Assembly: GCF_014197145.1 (NCBI RefSeq)
Contig: NZ_JACIEZ010000004.1
Span: 310,001-374,000 of the forward strand
Direction of reading: 5' to 3'
Length of the DNA: 64,000 nucleotides
Source of the DNA: Gellertiella hungarica
GTDB taxonomy: Bacteria > Pseudomonadota > Alphaproteobacteria > Rhizobiales > Rhizobiaceae
The notes under the pieces are model-generated. The model did not search any database, was not told where the DNA came from, and saw only the letters and a program-made list of their open reading frames with translations. Numbering within the stretch: position 1 is the stretch's first letter; each line of letters begins with the position of its first letter. Shown here piece by piece: positions 8,956-16,764 of this stretch. The position numbers and the translations under genes are program-made.

Positions 8956-9474
8956 TCAGGCGATGGAAGCGCCCCGCCGGATGAGAATGCGGTAGGTTTC
9001 GCCGGCGGCATCGTAATTGCCGACCCATCCGTGGCGACGGCTCGTAAGGTCCGAATAGAGAAAGGCCGGTTCGCCGTCGAGCAGCACGAAGATCACTTCG
9101 CCCTCCGTCTGCAGCTCCAGCGTGGCAAGGATGCGTTCCGAGGCCTCGCCGCTCGGCCTGCCGGTGAGATCGAGCAGCAGCACCGGGTCGGGCCAGGTCA
9201 GCGGAGAGGGTATGGCAGAGGCCGCGTTCAGATCGCCGGCCTCCTCCCGCGGCGTGAACAGCACCTCGCAGCCGCCATCGGGCAGATCGACCGGATGGGC
9301 ATCGAAACCCTTGCCTTCCATCAAGCGGAAGAGGGGCTGTGGCCGGAAGGGTGCGAGCAGCCGAAGCGCCTGCCCCGGCCGCAGACAGTCGACGGCCGCA
9401 TCTATGGCCGCCAGCGGTTGCCCGCCCGAGGCGAGGATGGGCCTGACATCGAGGAGGAGAGGTTCGTTCGGCAT
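8956..9474 (-). CDS. DUF2249 domain protein (denitrification-associated)
   Basis: This 172-residue soluble protein starts at the ATG 9474 behind AAGGAAG. It appears to hold two related alpha/beta halves, with LDVRPILASGGQPLAAID and PDPVLLLDLTGRPSGEASER in parallel positions, as expected for tandem DUF2249 (TusA-like fold) domains. DUF2249 proteins are repeatedly found beside nir/nor genes; a sulfur- or redox-carrier-like role is suspected but not proven. It follows a shorter DUF2249 gene and both probably use the NnrR box at 9996-10009. Confidence 0.75.
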   Translation of the reverse strand: MPNEPLLLDVRPILASGGQPLAAIDAAVDCLRPGQALRLLAPFRPQPLFRLMEGKGFDAHPVDLPDGGCEVLFTPREEAGDLNAASAIPSPLTWPDPVLLLDLTGRPSGEASERILATLELQTEGEVIFVLLDGEPAFLYSDLTSRRHGWVGNYDAAGETYRILIRRGASIA

Positions 9475-9587
9475 CGTTTTCTTCCTTGGCGGAGAGGCCG
9501 CCTCGCTCTGCAAAGATGATGGGCGCCGGGCCCCGGTCAAGCCCCTTCGGGCATCGGCAGGGCCGGCATCGGTGAAATGGCTGCCTT

Positions 9588-9890
9588 CTAATGGCTGCCG
9601 CAGGTGCAATTGCAGCCGGCGCTCTCGCGCCTGCCGATACGCACCTGCCAGACGTCGGGGCCCTCGGCCAGATATTCCCAGGAGAAGACGCCTGGCTGGA
9701 CCCATTCCAGCTGACGGTGCAGCGGAAGGGGATCATGGTCATTGATCAGCGTCAATGTTTCGCCGCCGTCGAGCATGCCCAGCAGATGAAAGATGCGGGC
9801 ATGCCGTTCCGGTGGCGGCAGCATGCGCAGGTCGAGGATCGGAAAGGGCGAATTGCCGGCTATGGCAAGGGAATCGGGAGAGGCGGTCAT
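9588..9890 (-). CDS. Short DUF2249 protein with C-terminal CxCxC
   Basis: The 100-residue product starts at the ATG 9890, with AAGGAC 10 bases upstream. It has the DUF2249 pattern ILDLRMLPPPERHARIFHLL followed by LINDHDPLPLHRQLEW. The C-terminus ends in GCNCTCGSH, a cysteine cluster common in this family and a possible metal or persulfide site. It is the first gene of a two-gene unit, 113 bases before the longer DUF2249 gene, with an NnrR dyad 106 bases upstream. Confidence 0.8.
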   Translation of the reverse strand: MTASPDSLAIAGNSPFPILDLRMLPPPERHARIFHLLGMLDGGETLTLINDHDPLPLHRQLEWVQPGVFSWEYLAEGPDVWQVRIGRRESAGCNCTCGSH

Positions 9891-9995
9891 GCGGGATCGT
9901 CCTTGGTGAAGCGGCCGCGTCTGTTGAAGAACGGTCGGCCGCCGCGGCAACGGCCGATGGAAAAACCAGCCTAGCAGGAGGCGCCCGGCCAGACT

Positions 9996-10009
9996 TTGCG
10001 GCCGCGCAA
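9996..10009 (-). promoter_or_regulatory. NnrR box upstream of the DUF2249 genes
   Basis: TTGCG-GCCG-CGCAA is a perfect 5-4-5 dyad with T/A flanks between the norD stop and the short DUF2249 start. It implies that the DUF2249 genes are a separate NnrR-controlled unit and not only read-through from norD. Confidence 0.75.
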
Positions 10010-10027
10010 AGACCGCAAAGGGGCGCC

Positions 10028-11926
10028 TCAGCCCGCCAGTGTCCGGTAGATGGCCGGCAGCGCGGCAGGAAGCCGCGCGAGCGAGCCGACCATGGCAAAG
10101 CCCTTCTGCCCGAACAGCGCCGGAAGATAGGTTTGCGCATTGCGGTCTACCGTCACGGCAAAGACGGAAATGCCGGAGCGGCGGGCTTCCATGACCGCGC
10201 GTCTCGTATCCTCGAGCGCATAGCGACCTTCGTAGTAATCCACGTCATTGGGCTTGCCGTCGGTGAGCACAAGCATCAGCCGCCTGCCGTTCGGCTGCTT
10301 CAGAAGATCGGCCGCCGCATGGCGGATGGCTGCACCCATGCGGGTGTAGTAGCCCGGCTTGAGACCGCAGATCCGCCCCTCCACCACGGGCGACATTCCT
10401 TCGTCGAAATCCTTCACGGTCTGGATGCGGACATAATCCCGCCGGCGGGAGGTGAAGGTCTGGATGGCATAGCGATCGCCGCAGGCGGCAAGCCCGTGGG
10501 CGAGCACCAGAAGCGCTTCCTTCTCCACATCGATGACCCGGCGATTGTCGATCCAGGCATCGGTGGACAGCGAAACATCCGTGAGCAGGGTTACCGCCAG
10601 GTCATGGTCACGCGGGCGGCTCGTCATGTGGATGCGGTCCGTGCCCTCGCCTCCTGCGGCAAGATCTGCCTGCCGGCGAATGAGCTGGTCGAGATCGAGC
10701 TCGGCTCCGTCGAGCTGCGCCTTCATCAGCGTGTTCCTCGGCCGGAGCACCTCGAACTGGCGGCGCACCTTGCGGATGAGCGAAAGCGTTTCTTCGCCCG
10801 ATGCCTCCAGATCGCCCGTCAGATCCGCCCGGGAGCAATGCACGGCGACCTGCCCCTGCCGGTAGGATTGGGTGCGATAGTCCCATTCCGGGTAGAGCAG
10901 CGGCGCGGAAAGCGCCTTGCTGTCCACCGCCTCCGGCGGCAGATCGAGATCGAAGCGGAAGCGGGAGGCCGGCTTGCCCCGTCGCTCGCCGAGCGTCATG
11001 TCCTCGAGATCGTCGGCGGTCCGGGCATCGTCGTCGGAATCGTCCGCCGGCCGGTCGACGCTGACCATCTCCGACAGCGACAGGATCTTTTCGAAGCGGT
11101 TGAGAATGAAGGGGCTGCGTTCCGAACGGCCGCGCTCGGGATCCTCCCGCACGGCAACCTTTCGGCCGCATTCCGGCCCGTTGGCCGTGCCGGGAACGGG
11201 CTGGTCCTCGCCCTCACGGGCAGGGGTCTCGCCGCGGTTGACGAAGCGGGGCCAGACCGGCACCGGAAGATGCGGCAGATAGCCCGCCGGCGCACGGGCA
11301 AGAAGGGGCTCGGGTGCCGCGACGAGAGGCACCCCGGCGGCATCGGCCAGAAGCAGACGGATACGGTTTTCCACCGCCTGCTCCGCCCGCGGCAGCGACC
11401 CGCGCCGACGGCCTTCGAGCAGATGTGCGCACATCCGGCGATAGAGCGGCGCAAGCCCGGGGAAGATGCGGATGACCCGATGCGCCGTTTCGGCAGAGCG
11501 GGCGATGTGCAAGAGGTCCGCCGCAAGCGGATCGCCATCGCCCTCCGGAACCGGCCGCGCCGGCATCACCGCCATGAAGGCGGCGAGCCAGAGGTAAAGG
11601 TCCCGGTTGAGATCGCGCTCGGGAAAGAAGGCAATCTTCTCCGGAAGCATCAGGCTCCGGTGGTCGCGGGCGATTTCCTCGATCCGCTCCTCGCCGAGTC
11701 CGATATACTGCCGAAGACGCAGCCGGTGCAGGGAACTCCTTGCGCGGGAGGGCGCAATCTGAACCGTGCTCTCGCCCCCGAGGGCACGGAAGAAGGGTCC
11801 CAGCACCGGCCGCATCTCTTCCAGGGCCACCTCCGCCGCAGGATGACACGGAAGGCTGCGCGTATCGCCGGCGAAGCGATGCCAGGCCCGGCCGACGGTT
11901 TCCTCGAGCTCCAGAAAATCCAGCAT
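10028..11926 (-). CDS. norD: NorD, VWA-domain protein for nitric oxide reductase activation
   Basis: The 632-residue protein has a helical N-terminal half and a C-terminal von Willebrand A domain whose MIDAS motif is DVSLST, with LVLTDGKPNDVD further on. NorD works with the AAA+ protein NorQ to mature cNOR, probably in insertion of the non-heme iron of NorB (family knowledge). It starts 16 bases after the norQ stop, so norC-norB-norQ-norD form one operon. A second, more distant VWA/AAA+ pair occurs at 29651-32671. Confidence 0.95.
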   Translation of the reverse strand: MLDFLELEETVGRAWHRFAGDTRSLPCHPAAEVALEEMRPVLGPFFRALGGESTVQIAPSRARSSLHRLRLRQYIGLGEERIEEIARDHRSLMLPEKIAFFPERDLNRDLYLWLAAFMAVMPARPVPEGDGDPLAADLLHIARSAETAHRVIRIFPGLAPLYRRMCAHLLEGRRRGSLPRAEQAVENRIRLLLADAAGVPLVAAPEPLLARAPAGYLPHLPVPVWPRFVNRGETPAREGEDQPVPGTANGPECGRKVAVREDPERGRSERSPFILNRFEKILSLSEMVSVDRPADDSDDDARTADDLEDMTLGERRGKPASRFRFDLDLPPEAVDSKALSAPLLYPEWDYRTQSYRQGQVAVHCSRADLTGDLEASGEETLSLIRKVRRQFEVLRPRNTLMKAQLDGAELDLDQLIRRQADLAAGGEGTDRIHMTSRPRDHDLAVTLLTDVSLSTDAWIDNRRVIDVEKEALLVLAHGLAACGDRYAIQTFTSRRRDYVRIQTVKDFDEGMSPVVEGRICGLKPGYYTRMGAAIRHAAADLLKQPNGRRLMLVLTDGKPNDVDYYEGRYALEDTRRAVMEARRSGISVFAVTVDRNAQTYLPALFGQKGFAMVGSLARLPAALPAIYRTLAG

Positions 11927-11942
11927 CGCTATCTCTCCTGCC

Positions 11943-12755
11943 TCAGGCGGCCACGGCGCGGGCGGTCTCGAGCAGCGCCGCGCGGATATCCGGTTCGTCG
12001 GTCAGCGGTTCGATCATGGCGGCCCGGATTGCCTCGCGGCTGTCCATGCCGGCGCCGATCAGCGTGGCGCAATAGACGAGAAGACGGGTCGAGACGCCCT
12101 CCTCGAGATCGTGACCCTTCAGGGCCCGAAGCCGGTGCGCCAGCGAGACCAGCGGAGCGACCCTGCCCTCGGCAAGCCCGCTTTCCCGGGAGACGACGGC
12201 AATTTCCTGCTCGCGCGGCAGGAAGGAAAACTCGATGGCGACAAAGCGCTGGCGGGTGGAGGGCTTCAGCGCCTTCAGGAGATTCTGGTAGCCCGGATTG
12301 TAGGAGACGACGAGCATGAAGCTGTCAGGGGCCTCCAGTTCCTCGCCGGTGCGTTCGAGCGGCAGGATGCGTCGGTCGTCGGTGAGCGGATGCAGAACGA
12401 CGGCGACGTCCTTGCGCGCCTCCACCACCTCGTCGAGGTAGCAGACCCCGCCCTGGCGCACCGAACGGGTGAGCGGGCCGTCGACCCAGATCGTGTCGCC
12501 ACCCTTCAGCAGGTAGCGCCCGGTGAGGTCGGCGGCAGTGAGGTCGTCATGGCAGGAAACGGTCGTCAGGGGCAGCCCGAGCCGGGCGGTCATGTGGGAA
12601 ACGAAGCGGGTCTTGCCGCAGCCGGTCGGCCCCTTGAGGAGCAGCGGCAGACGCCTTTGATGGGCGGCCTCGAAGAGGGCACATTCGTTGCCCGCAGGGC
12701 TGTAGGCCGGGATATCGGGCGAAAGGGACTTGATGTCGGAAAGGTGAAGGGTCAT
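11943..12755 (-). CDS. norQ: NorQ, MoxR-type AAA+ ATPase (CbbQ/NirQ/NorQ family)
   Basis: The 270-residue protein has Walker [11 protein letters not shown], Walker B VCYLDEVVEAR, and the sensor segment VVSYNPGYQNLLK, followed by the CbbQ C-terminal domain. It is an ATP-driven remodeller that partners with NorD to activate the NO reductase. It lies between norB (66 bases upstream) and norD on the same strand. The paralogue at 29651 shares the same motifs, but context assigns this copy to NO reductase. Confidence 0.95.
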   Translation of the reverse strand: MTLHLSDIKSLSPDIPAYSPAGNECALFEAAHQRRLPLLLKGPTGCGKTRFVSHMTARLGLPLTTVSCHDDLTAADLTGRYLLKGGDTIWVDGPLTRSVRQGGVCYLDEVVEARKDVAVVLHPLTDDRRILPLERTGEELEAPDSFMLVVSYNPGYQNLLKALKPSTRQRFVAIEFSFLPREQEIAVVSRESGLAEGRVAPLVSLAHRLRALKGHDLEEGVSTRLLVYCATLIGAGMDSREAIRAAMIEPLTDEPDIRAALLETARAVAA

Positions 12756-12781
12756 GGCAAGGGTTCCTGGTGAGATCGGGG

Positions 12782-12802
12782 CCCTCCCCGGATCGGGGAG
12801 GG
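12782..12802 (-). other. Hairpin in the norB-norQ gap
   Basis: A perfect 9-bp stem (CCCTCCCCG and complement) with a 3-base loop lies 20 bases past the norB stop. No T-run follows on the minus strand; it is a likely attenuation or mRNA-stability element lowering norQD relative to norCB. Confidence 0.5.
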
Positions 12803-12821
12803 GTTTGCCGGCGTGATGGGA

Positions 12822-14168
12822 TCACTCGGCAGGCTGGGCGGCAGTGGCGCGTTCGGCGGCCTTGCGCTGGCCTTTCAGGAAGAGCGAGGCGAGGAACAGG
12901 AAGGCTGCGACCAGCACCAGGAAACCGGAGCCGAGGCGTACCCAGTAGAAGAGGGCGAGCTGGTCCTGGGTATCCATGTAGCTTTCGCCGGCAATGCGCT
13001 GGAGCTCCACCTGCTTGATGCCCGCGAAGGTGAGCGCGAAGGTCATGATCGACATGCCGCCGCACATGATCCAGAAGGCGAGCTTGGAGAGGCCCTGATT
13101 GGCCGGTTCGCGCTTGAGGAGTTCAGGCACCGCATAGGCCATCATCGCGAGGTTCAGCATGACATAGGCGCCGAAGAAGGCGAGGTGGCCGTGCGCGGCG
13201 GTCAGCTGGGTGCCGTGGGTGTAGTAGTTCACCGGCGACAGCGTGTGGATGAAGCCCCAGACGCCGGCCCCGAAGAAGGCCATGACGGAGCAGCCGAGCG
13301 ACCAGAGCAGCGCGGCCTGGTTGGGATGCTTGCGGCCGGCCTTGCGGGTCATGACGAAGGAGAAGGCGACCATGGTGGCAAAGGGCGCCACTTCGAGCGT
13401 CGAGAAGAGCGAGCCGATCCACTGCCAGTATCCGGGTGCGCCGATCCAGTAATAGTGGTGACCGGTGCCGAGGATGCCGGAGAAGAGCGCCAGGCCGATG
13501 ATGACGTAGAGCCACTTTTCCACCACCTCGCGGTCGACGCCGTTGAGCTTGATCATCAGGAAGGCAAGAACCGAAGCCATGATGAGCTCCCAGACGCCTT
13601 CCACCCACAGATGGATGACGTACCACCAGTACATCTTGTCGAGCGCAAGGTTCGTCGGATTGTAGAAGGCGAAGAGGAAGAAGACCGCAAGGCCCCAGAG
13701 CCCGAAGAGGAGGATGTTGGTCACCGTGGTCTTGCGGCCCTTCAGCACGGTCAGCGTGATGTTGAAGAGGAACATCAGCGCCACGATGACGATGCCGACC
13801 TTGATGATGAAGGGCTGCTCGAGGAATTCGCGGCCCTCGTGGATGTGGAAGAGATAGCCGACAACCGCGATCGCCGCGGCCACCAGGAAGATCCAGAACT
13901 GCGCGATGGCGAGCTTCGGGCTGAAAAGCTCCGTCTCGCTTTCCTCAGGCAGCAGGTAGAAGGTGGAGCCCATGAAGCCCATGAGCAGCCAGACGACGAG
14001 CGCGTTCGTATGGATCATGCGCACGATGTTGAAGGGCAGCACCACCGAAAGCGTGTTCGGCAACACGTAGATGGTGGCAGCGATGACCCCGAAGAGGATC
14101 TGTGCAAAGAACAGGCCCAGTGCTCCGTAGAAGTAGAGCATCGCGACCTTCTGGCTTTGATATTTCAT
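12822..14168 (-). CDS. norB: Nitric oxide reductase large subunit NorB (cNOR type)
   Basis: The 448-residue protein starts at the ATG 14168 behind AAGGGAC. It has twelve membrane helices with the metal-binding histidines and glutamates of cNOR: RMIHTNALVVW, IHLWVEGVWELI, GTGHHYYWIG and TAAHGHLAFFGAYV. It lacks the N-terminal extension of quinol-dependent qNOR, and the separate norC upstream confirms the cytochrome c-dependent type. With NorC it reduces two NO to N2O in the cytoplasmic membrane. Confidence 0.97.
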   Translation of the reverse strand: MKYQSQKVAMLYFYGALGLFFAQILFGVIAATIYVLPNTLSVVLPFNIVRMIHTNALVVWLLMGFMGSTFYLLPEESETELFSPKLAIAQFWIFLVAAAIAVVGYLFHIHEGREFLEQPFIIKVGIVIVALMFLFNITLTVLKGRKTTVTNILLFGLWGLAVFFLFAFYNPTNLALDKMYWWYVIHLWVEGVWELIMASVLAFLMIKLNGVDREVVEKWLYVIIGLALFSGILGTGHHYYWIGAPGYWQWIGSLFSTLEVAPFATMVAFSFVMTRKAGRKHPNQAALLWSLGCSVMAFFGAGVWGFIHTLSPVNYYTHGTQLTAAHGHLAFFGAYVMLNLAMMAYAVPELLKREPANQGLSKLAFWIMCGGMSIMTFALTFAGIKQVELQRIAGESYMDTQDQLALFYWVRLGSGFLVLVAAFLFLASLFLKGQRKAAERATAAQPAE

Positions 14169-14194
14169 GATTATTGTCCCTTGAAAGCAAGCGG

Positions 14195-14647
14195 TCAGCC
14201 GGCGTCGTTCGGCGGCCAGTTCTGCGTCTTGATCTTGGAGGCCCATTCGAGGAAATCGGCGAGGTCGCGCACTTCCTGGTCGGTGAGGTTGAACTGCGGC
14301 ATCTGCCGTCGGCCTTCGATGCCCGAGGGCTGGGCGGCCATCCAGGCTTTCAGCATTTCCCGGGCGCTTTCCGGATCCGCATCCCCGCCCCAGCGTTTCC
14401 AGACGTTGCCGAGTTCAGGTGCGAAATAGGCGCCCTCGCCGAGCAGCGTGTGGCAGTTGATGCACGAGTTCTTCTCCCAGACGTGTTTTCCGCGGGCGAC
14501 GCTTTCGGTCAGCGTCGTCTCGTCCGTGGAGGTCGTCTTCATGTAGTAGTGACTGTGGGCGGTCAGCCCCACGAAAATGGTGAAAAAGAAGACCGACCCG
14601 CCATAGAAGACGTTTCGGGCCCCTGTCTTAGTGAGGCGTTCTGCCAT
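14195..14647 (-). CDS. norC: Nitric oxide reductase cytochrome c subunit NorC
   Basis: The 150-residue protein has an N-terminal membrane anchor (FYGGSVFFFTIFVGLTA) and one c-type heme site, CINCH, followed by LLGEGAYFAPELGN. This is the single-heme, membrane-anchored electron-entry subunit of cNOR. It is the first gene of norCBQD; an NnrR box lies 100 bases upstream. Confidence 0.97.
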   Translation of the reverse strand: MAERLTKTGARNVFYGGSVFFFTIFVGLTAHSHYYMKTTSTDETTLTESVARGKHVWEKNSCINCHTLLGEGAYFAPELGNVWKRWGGDADPESAREMLKAWMAAQPSGIEGRRQMPQFNLTDQEVRDLADFLEWASKIKTQNWPPNDAG

Positions 14648-14746
14648 GCCCCGGCTCCTTGTTCGAAAGGTCTGTCGATCGCCGGCCTACCCTTTCGGGA
14701 GATCGGCGTGTCGGTTTCCCTTTTAGGCAGCGGGGGAAATCCCTCT

Positions 14747-14760
14747 TTGCGCTTTGGCAA
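14747..14760 (-). promoter_or_regulatory. NnrR box upstream of norC
   Basis: TTGCG-CTTT-GGCAA is a dyad with one mismatched pair, flanked by T and A, 100 bases upstream of the norC ATG. Confidence 0.75.
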
Positions 14761-14792
14761 ACAAAAAGACGGAACGGGGCGCGCCGGAAAAC

Positions 14793-14806
14793 TTGCGCTG
14801 CCGCAA
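14793..14806 (+). promoter_or_regulatory. NnrR box upstream of the small membrane protein and nnrU
   Basis: TTGCG-CTGC-CGCAA is a perfect-arm dyad 60 bases upstream of the ATG at 14867. It is the second of two boxes in this divergent gap. Confidence 0.75.
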
Positions 14807-14866
14807 AGACGGGTGGGGAATGCGGGCCTAGAAGCAGGTCAAATCTCAGCGCCAGGAGCCGCGATC

Positions 14867-15022
14867 ATGACCGACGCCCAAGTGGGACTGGCAATCGCCA
14901 CCCCCATCATCATTGGCTTTGCCATCGTTCTTTACGGCATGGGCGTCCTGCAGCGCACCGGCGTTCTGCTGGCCGTCCTATCGTCGCTTGTCATCGCGGC
15001 GGTCCTGTTCCTCACGCAGTGA
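14867..15022 (+). CDS. 51-residue single- or double-pass membrane protein (denitrification-associated)
   Basis: The ATG 14867 is preceded by CCAGGAG at good spacing and by an NnrR dyad 60 bases upstream. The tiny product has two hydrophobic stretches (LAIATPIIIGFAIVLYGMG and VLLAVLSSLVIAAVLFL) and nothing else. It ends 7 bases before nnrU, so the two are cotranscribed. I do not recognise a family. A gene called nnrT has been reported beside nnrU in Rhodobacter, but I cannot equate them from sequence alone. Confidence 0.7.
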   Translation: MTDAQVGLAIATPIIIGFAIVLYGMGVLQRTGVLLAVLSSLVIAAVLFLTQ

Positions 15023-15029
15023 GGATGCC

Positions 15030-15734
15030 ATGCCGCTCTTCCTTGCCAGCCTTGCGCTCTTCATCGCCCTGCACAGCATTCCCGCCATCTCCCCGATCCG
15101 ATCGGCGCTCATCGGCGCGCTGGGGCGCGGCATCTATTTCGGCCTCTATTCGGCGGTCTCGACACTGTCCCTCGGCCTGGTCTTCTGGTCGGCCTTCCGA
15201 CTGGACTACGTGCCCTTGTGGGATCCCGCCCCCTGGCAGGCTGACGTGACCCTTGCAACGGCCCCGGTCGGCCTCTTTCTGGTCATTGCGGGGCTGCTGA
15301 GCCGCAATCCCCTTTCCGTCACGCTGCGGCGCGGCGGCGAAGCAAGGGACGCCATCGTCTCGATCACCCGGCACCCGGTCCTCGTCGGCTTTCTTGTCTG
15401 GGCGCTCGGCCATCTGCCGCCAAACGGCGATCTGCGCTCGGTGATCCTCTTTTCCACCTTCTCGCTCTTTTCACTCGCAGGCATCGCCCTGCAGGAAAGG
15501 CGGACACGGAGACGGCTGGGGCCCCGAGGTTTCGCCGCCCTGACCGCCGGAACGACCATCATCCCCCTTTTGGGCGTCTTCCACCGCGGGCGCCGGGGCG
15601 AAGGCGCAGCGCTGATCGATGCACCGCTCCTGGCAGGATTGGCAATCGCCGTGATCTCGACCTTCCTTCTTCTGGCAGGGGGCCACGAGATGGCGATCGG
15701 GGTCGATCCGCTGGCGCTCGCCAATGCCGGCTGA
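15030..15734 (+). CDS. nnrU: NnrU family membrane protein
   Basis: The 234-residue polytopic protein has the NnrU-family start LASLALFIALHSIPA and the signature SITRHPVLVGFLVWALGHL. NnrU was linked to nitrite/NO reductase expression in Rhodobacter sphaeroides; it resembles isoprenylcysteine methyltransferase-like membrane proteins, and its molecular role is unknown. It follows the 51-residue gene by 7 bases, with GAGGA in the gap, under the NnrR box at 14793. Confidence 0.88.
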   Translation: MPLFLASLALFIALHSIPAISPIRSALIGALGRGIYFGLYSAVSTLSLGLVFWSAFRLDYVPLWDPAPWQADVTLATAPVGLFLVIAGLLSRNPLSVTLRRGGEARDAIVSITRHPVLVGFLVWALGHLPPNGDLRSVILFSTFSLFSLAGIALQERRTRRRLGPRGFAALTAGTTIIPLLGVFHRGRRGEGAALIDAPLLAGLAIAVISTFLLLAGGHEMAIGVDPLALANAG

Positions 15735-15756
15735 ACGCCGGCTTTCGCACGACACT

Positions 15757-15770
15757 TTGCGAAAACGCAA
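15757..15770 (+). promoter_or_regulatory. NnrR box upstream of norE
   Basis: TTGCG-AAAA-CGCAA is a perfect dyad extended to an 18-bp palindrome-like CTTTGCG...CGCAAAG, 72 bases upstream of the norE ATG. Confidence 0.85.
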
Positions 15771-15841
15771 AGTGGCGGACGGGTTCCCTCTCTAGGGTGT
15801 GTCCGACGCAAGGCCTCGATCGACATGAAAAGGAGCAGCTC

Positions 15842-16390
15842 ATGGCGCTGGCAGATCAGAACGACACGGAAGCAACGGCGGACGGTGACCTGCTGATGTG
15901 GATCCTCATATGGGGAGAACTCGTCATCTTCGCCGCGCTCATCGGCGCCTTCGCGCTGCAGGCGCTGAAGGATCCGGCCGGCTTCGAGGCGGGTCGCGCG
16001 CTGCTCGCGAGCCGGATGGCCGGCCTCAACACGGTGGTTCTGCTGCTGTCCGGATGGTTTGCGGCCCTTGCCGTGCGGGCCGGAAACAGCCGCTTCTTCC
16101 GCCGGGTGCACCTGATCGCCGCGGGCGGGCTCGGCATGGTCTTTGCCGTTCTGAAGATCGCCGAATACCGGCAGGAATGGCCGATCGCCAGTCTCCCCGG
16201 TGCCGAAAGCTTCTTCCAGTCCTACGTGATCCTCACGGGTTATCATCTTGCCCATGTCGTCTTTCTGGCCGGCCTGCTCCTTCTTCTCGCCTTCCGGCAG
16301 AGCAGCGGCGATATTCGCCGTGTGGCAACACTCTGGCACGTGACGGACCTCGTATGGCTCGCCCTCTTCCCCCTCATTTACCTGAGCTGA
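15842..16390 (+). CDS. norE: NorE, cytochrome c oxidase subunit III-like protein
   Basis: The start is the ATG 15842 behind AAAAGGAG rather than the upstream GTG. The 182-residue protein has five hydrophobic helices of the heme-copper oxidase subunit III fold, with WGELVIFAALIGAFALQ near the start and GYHLAHVVFLAGLLLLL plus WHVTDLVWLALFPLIYL near the end. NorE is an accessory of cNOR that supports full NO-reducing activity. It is followed 4 bases later by norF and preceded by the strongest NnrR dyad of the window. Confidence 0.92.
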   Translation: MALADQNDTEATADGDLLMWILIWGELVIFAALIGAFALQALKDPAGFEAGRALLASRMAGLNTVVLLLSGWFAALAVRAGNSRFFRRVHLIAAGGLGMVFAVLKIAEYRQEWPIASLPGAESFFQSYVILTGYHLAHVVFLAGLLLLLAFRQSSGDIRRVATLWHVTDLVWLALFPLIYLS

Positions 16391-16394
16391 TCCC

Positions 16395-16670
16395 ATGAAG
16401 ACGAAGACACGCGACACCCTCTTTGCAAGCGGCAACTGGATCCTTTCCCTCGGGACGATCGCCGCGCTCCTCGCCTCGCAATGGAAGGAAGCGCCTCTGC
16501 CGGCGGCGGTTCTGGTTGTGATCGTGATCATGACGCTGGCCAAATCCCGCCTGATCATCCTCGATTTTCTGGGCCTGCGCGGCGTCTCGCCGAGACTTGC
16601 CCTGCCGCTCTACGGCTTCATGGCCTTCGGTTCGGGCGCTGCGCTGACAGCGGCCTTTTTCGGAGCCTGA
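16395..16670 (+). CDS. norF: NorF-like small membrane protein (cytochrome oxidase subunit IV-like)
   Basis: This 91-residue protein has three hydrophobic segments, including PAAVLVVIVIMTLAKSRLII followed by LDFLGLRG, the NorF/COX4-like pattern. It begins 4 bases after norE and is the accessory partner of NorE in NO reductase function. No further denitrification gene follows; the next gene is a cation antiporter. Confidence 0.85.
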   Translation: MKTKTRDTLFASGNWILSLGTIAALLASQWKEAPLPAAVLVVIVIMTLAKSRLIILDFLGLRGVSPRLALPLYGFMAFGSGAALTAAFFGA

Positions 16671-16764
16671 GAGAGGTTCAGAGCGAGAAGGGATTGCGAT
16701 GCGCGGTTGAAGTCGAGCGGGTCGAACCATACATTTGGTAGAACTCGAACGACAAGGGAGACGC

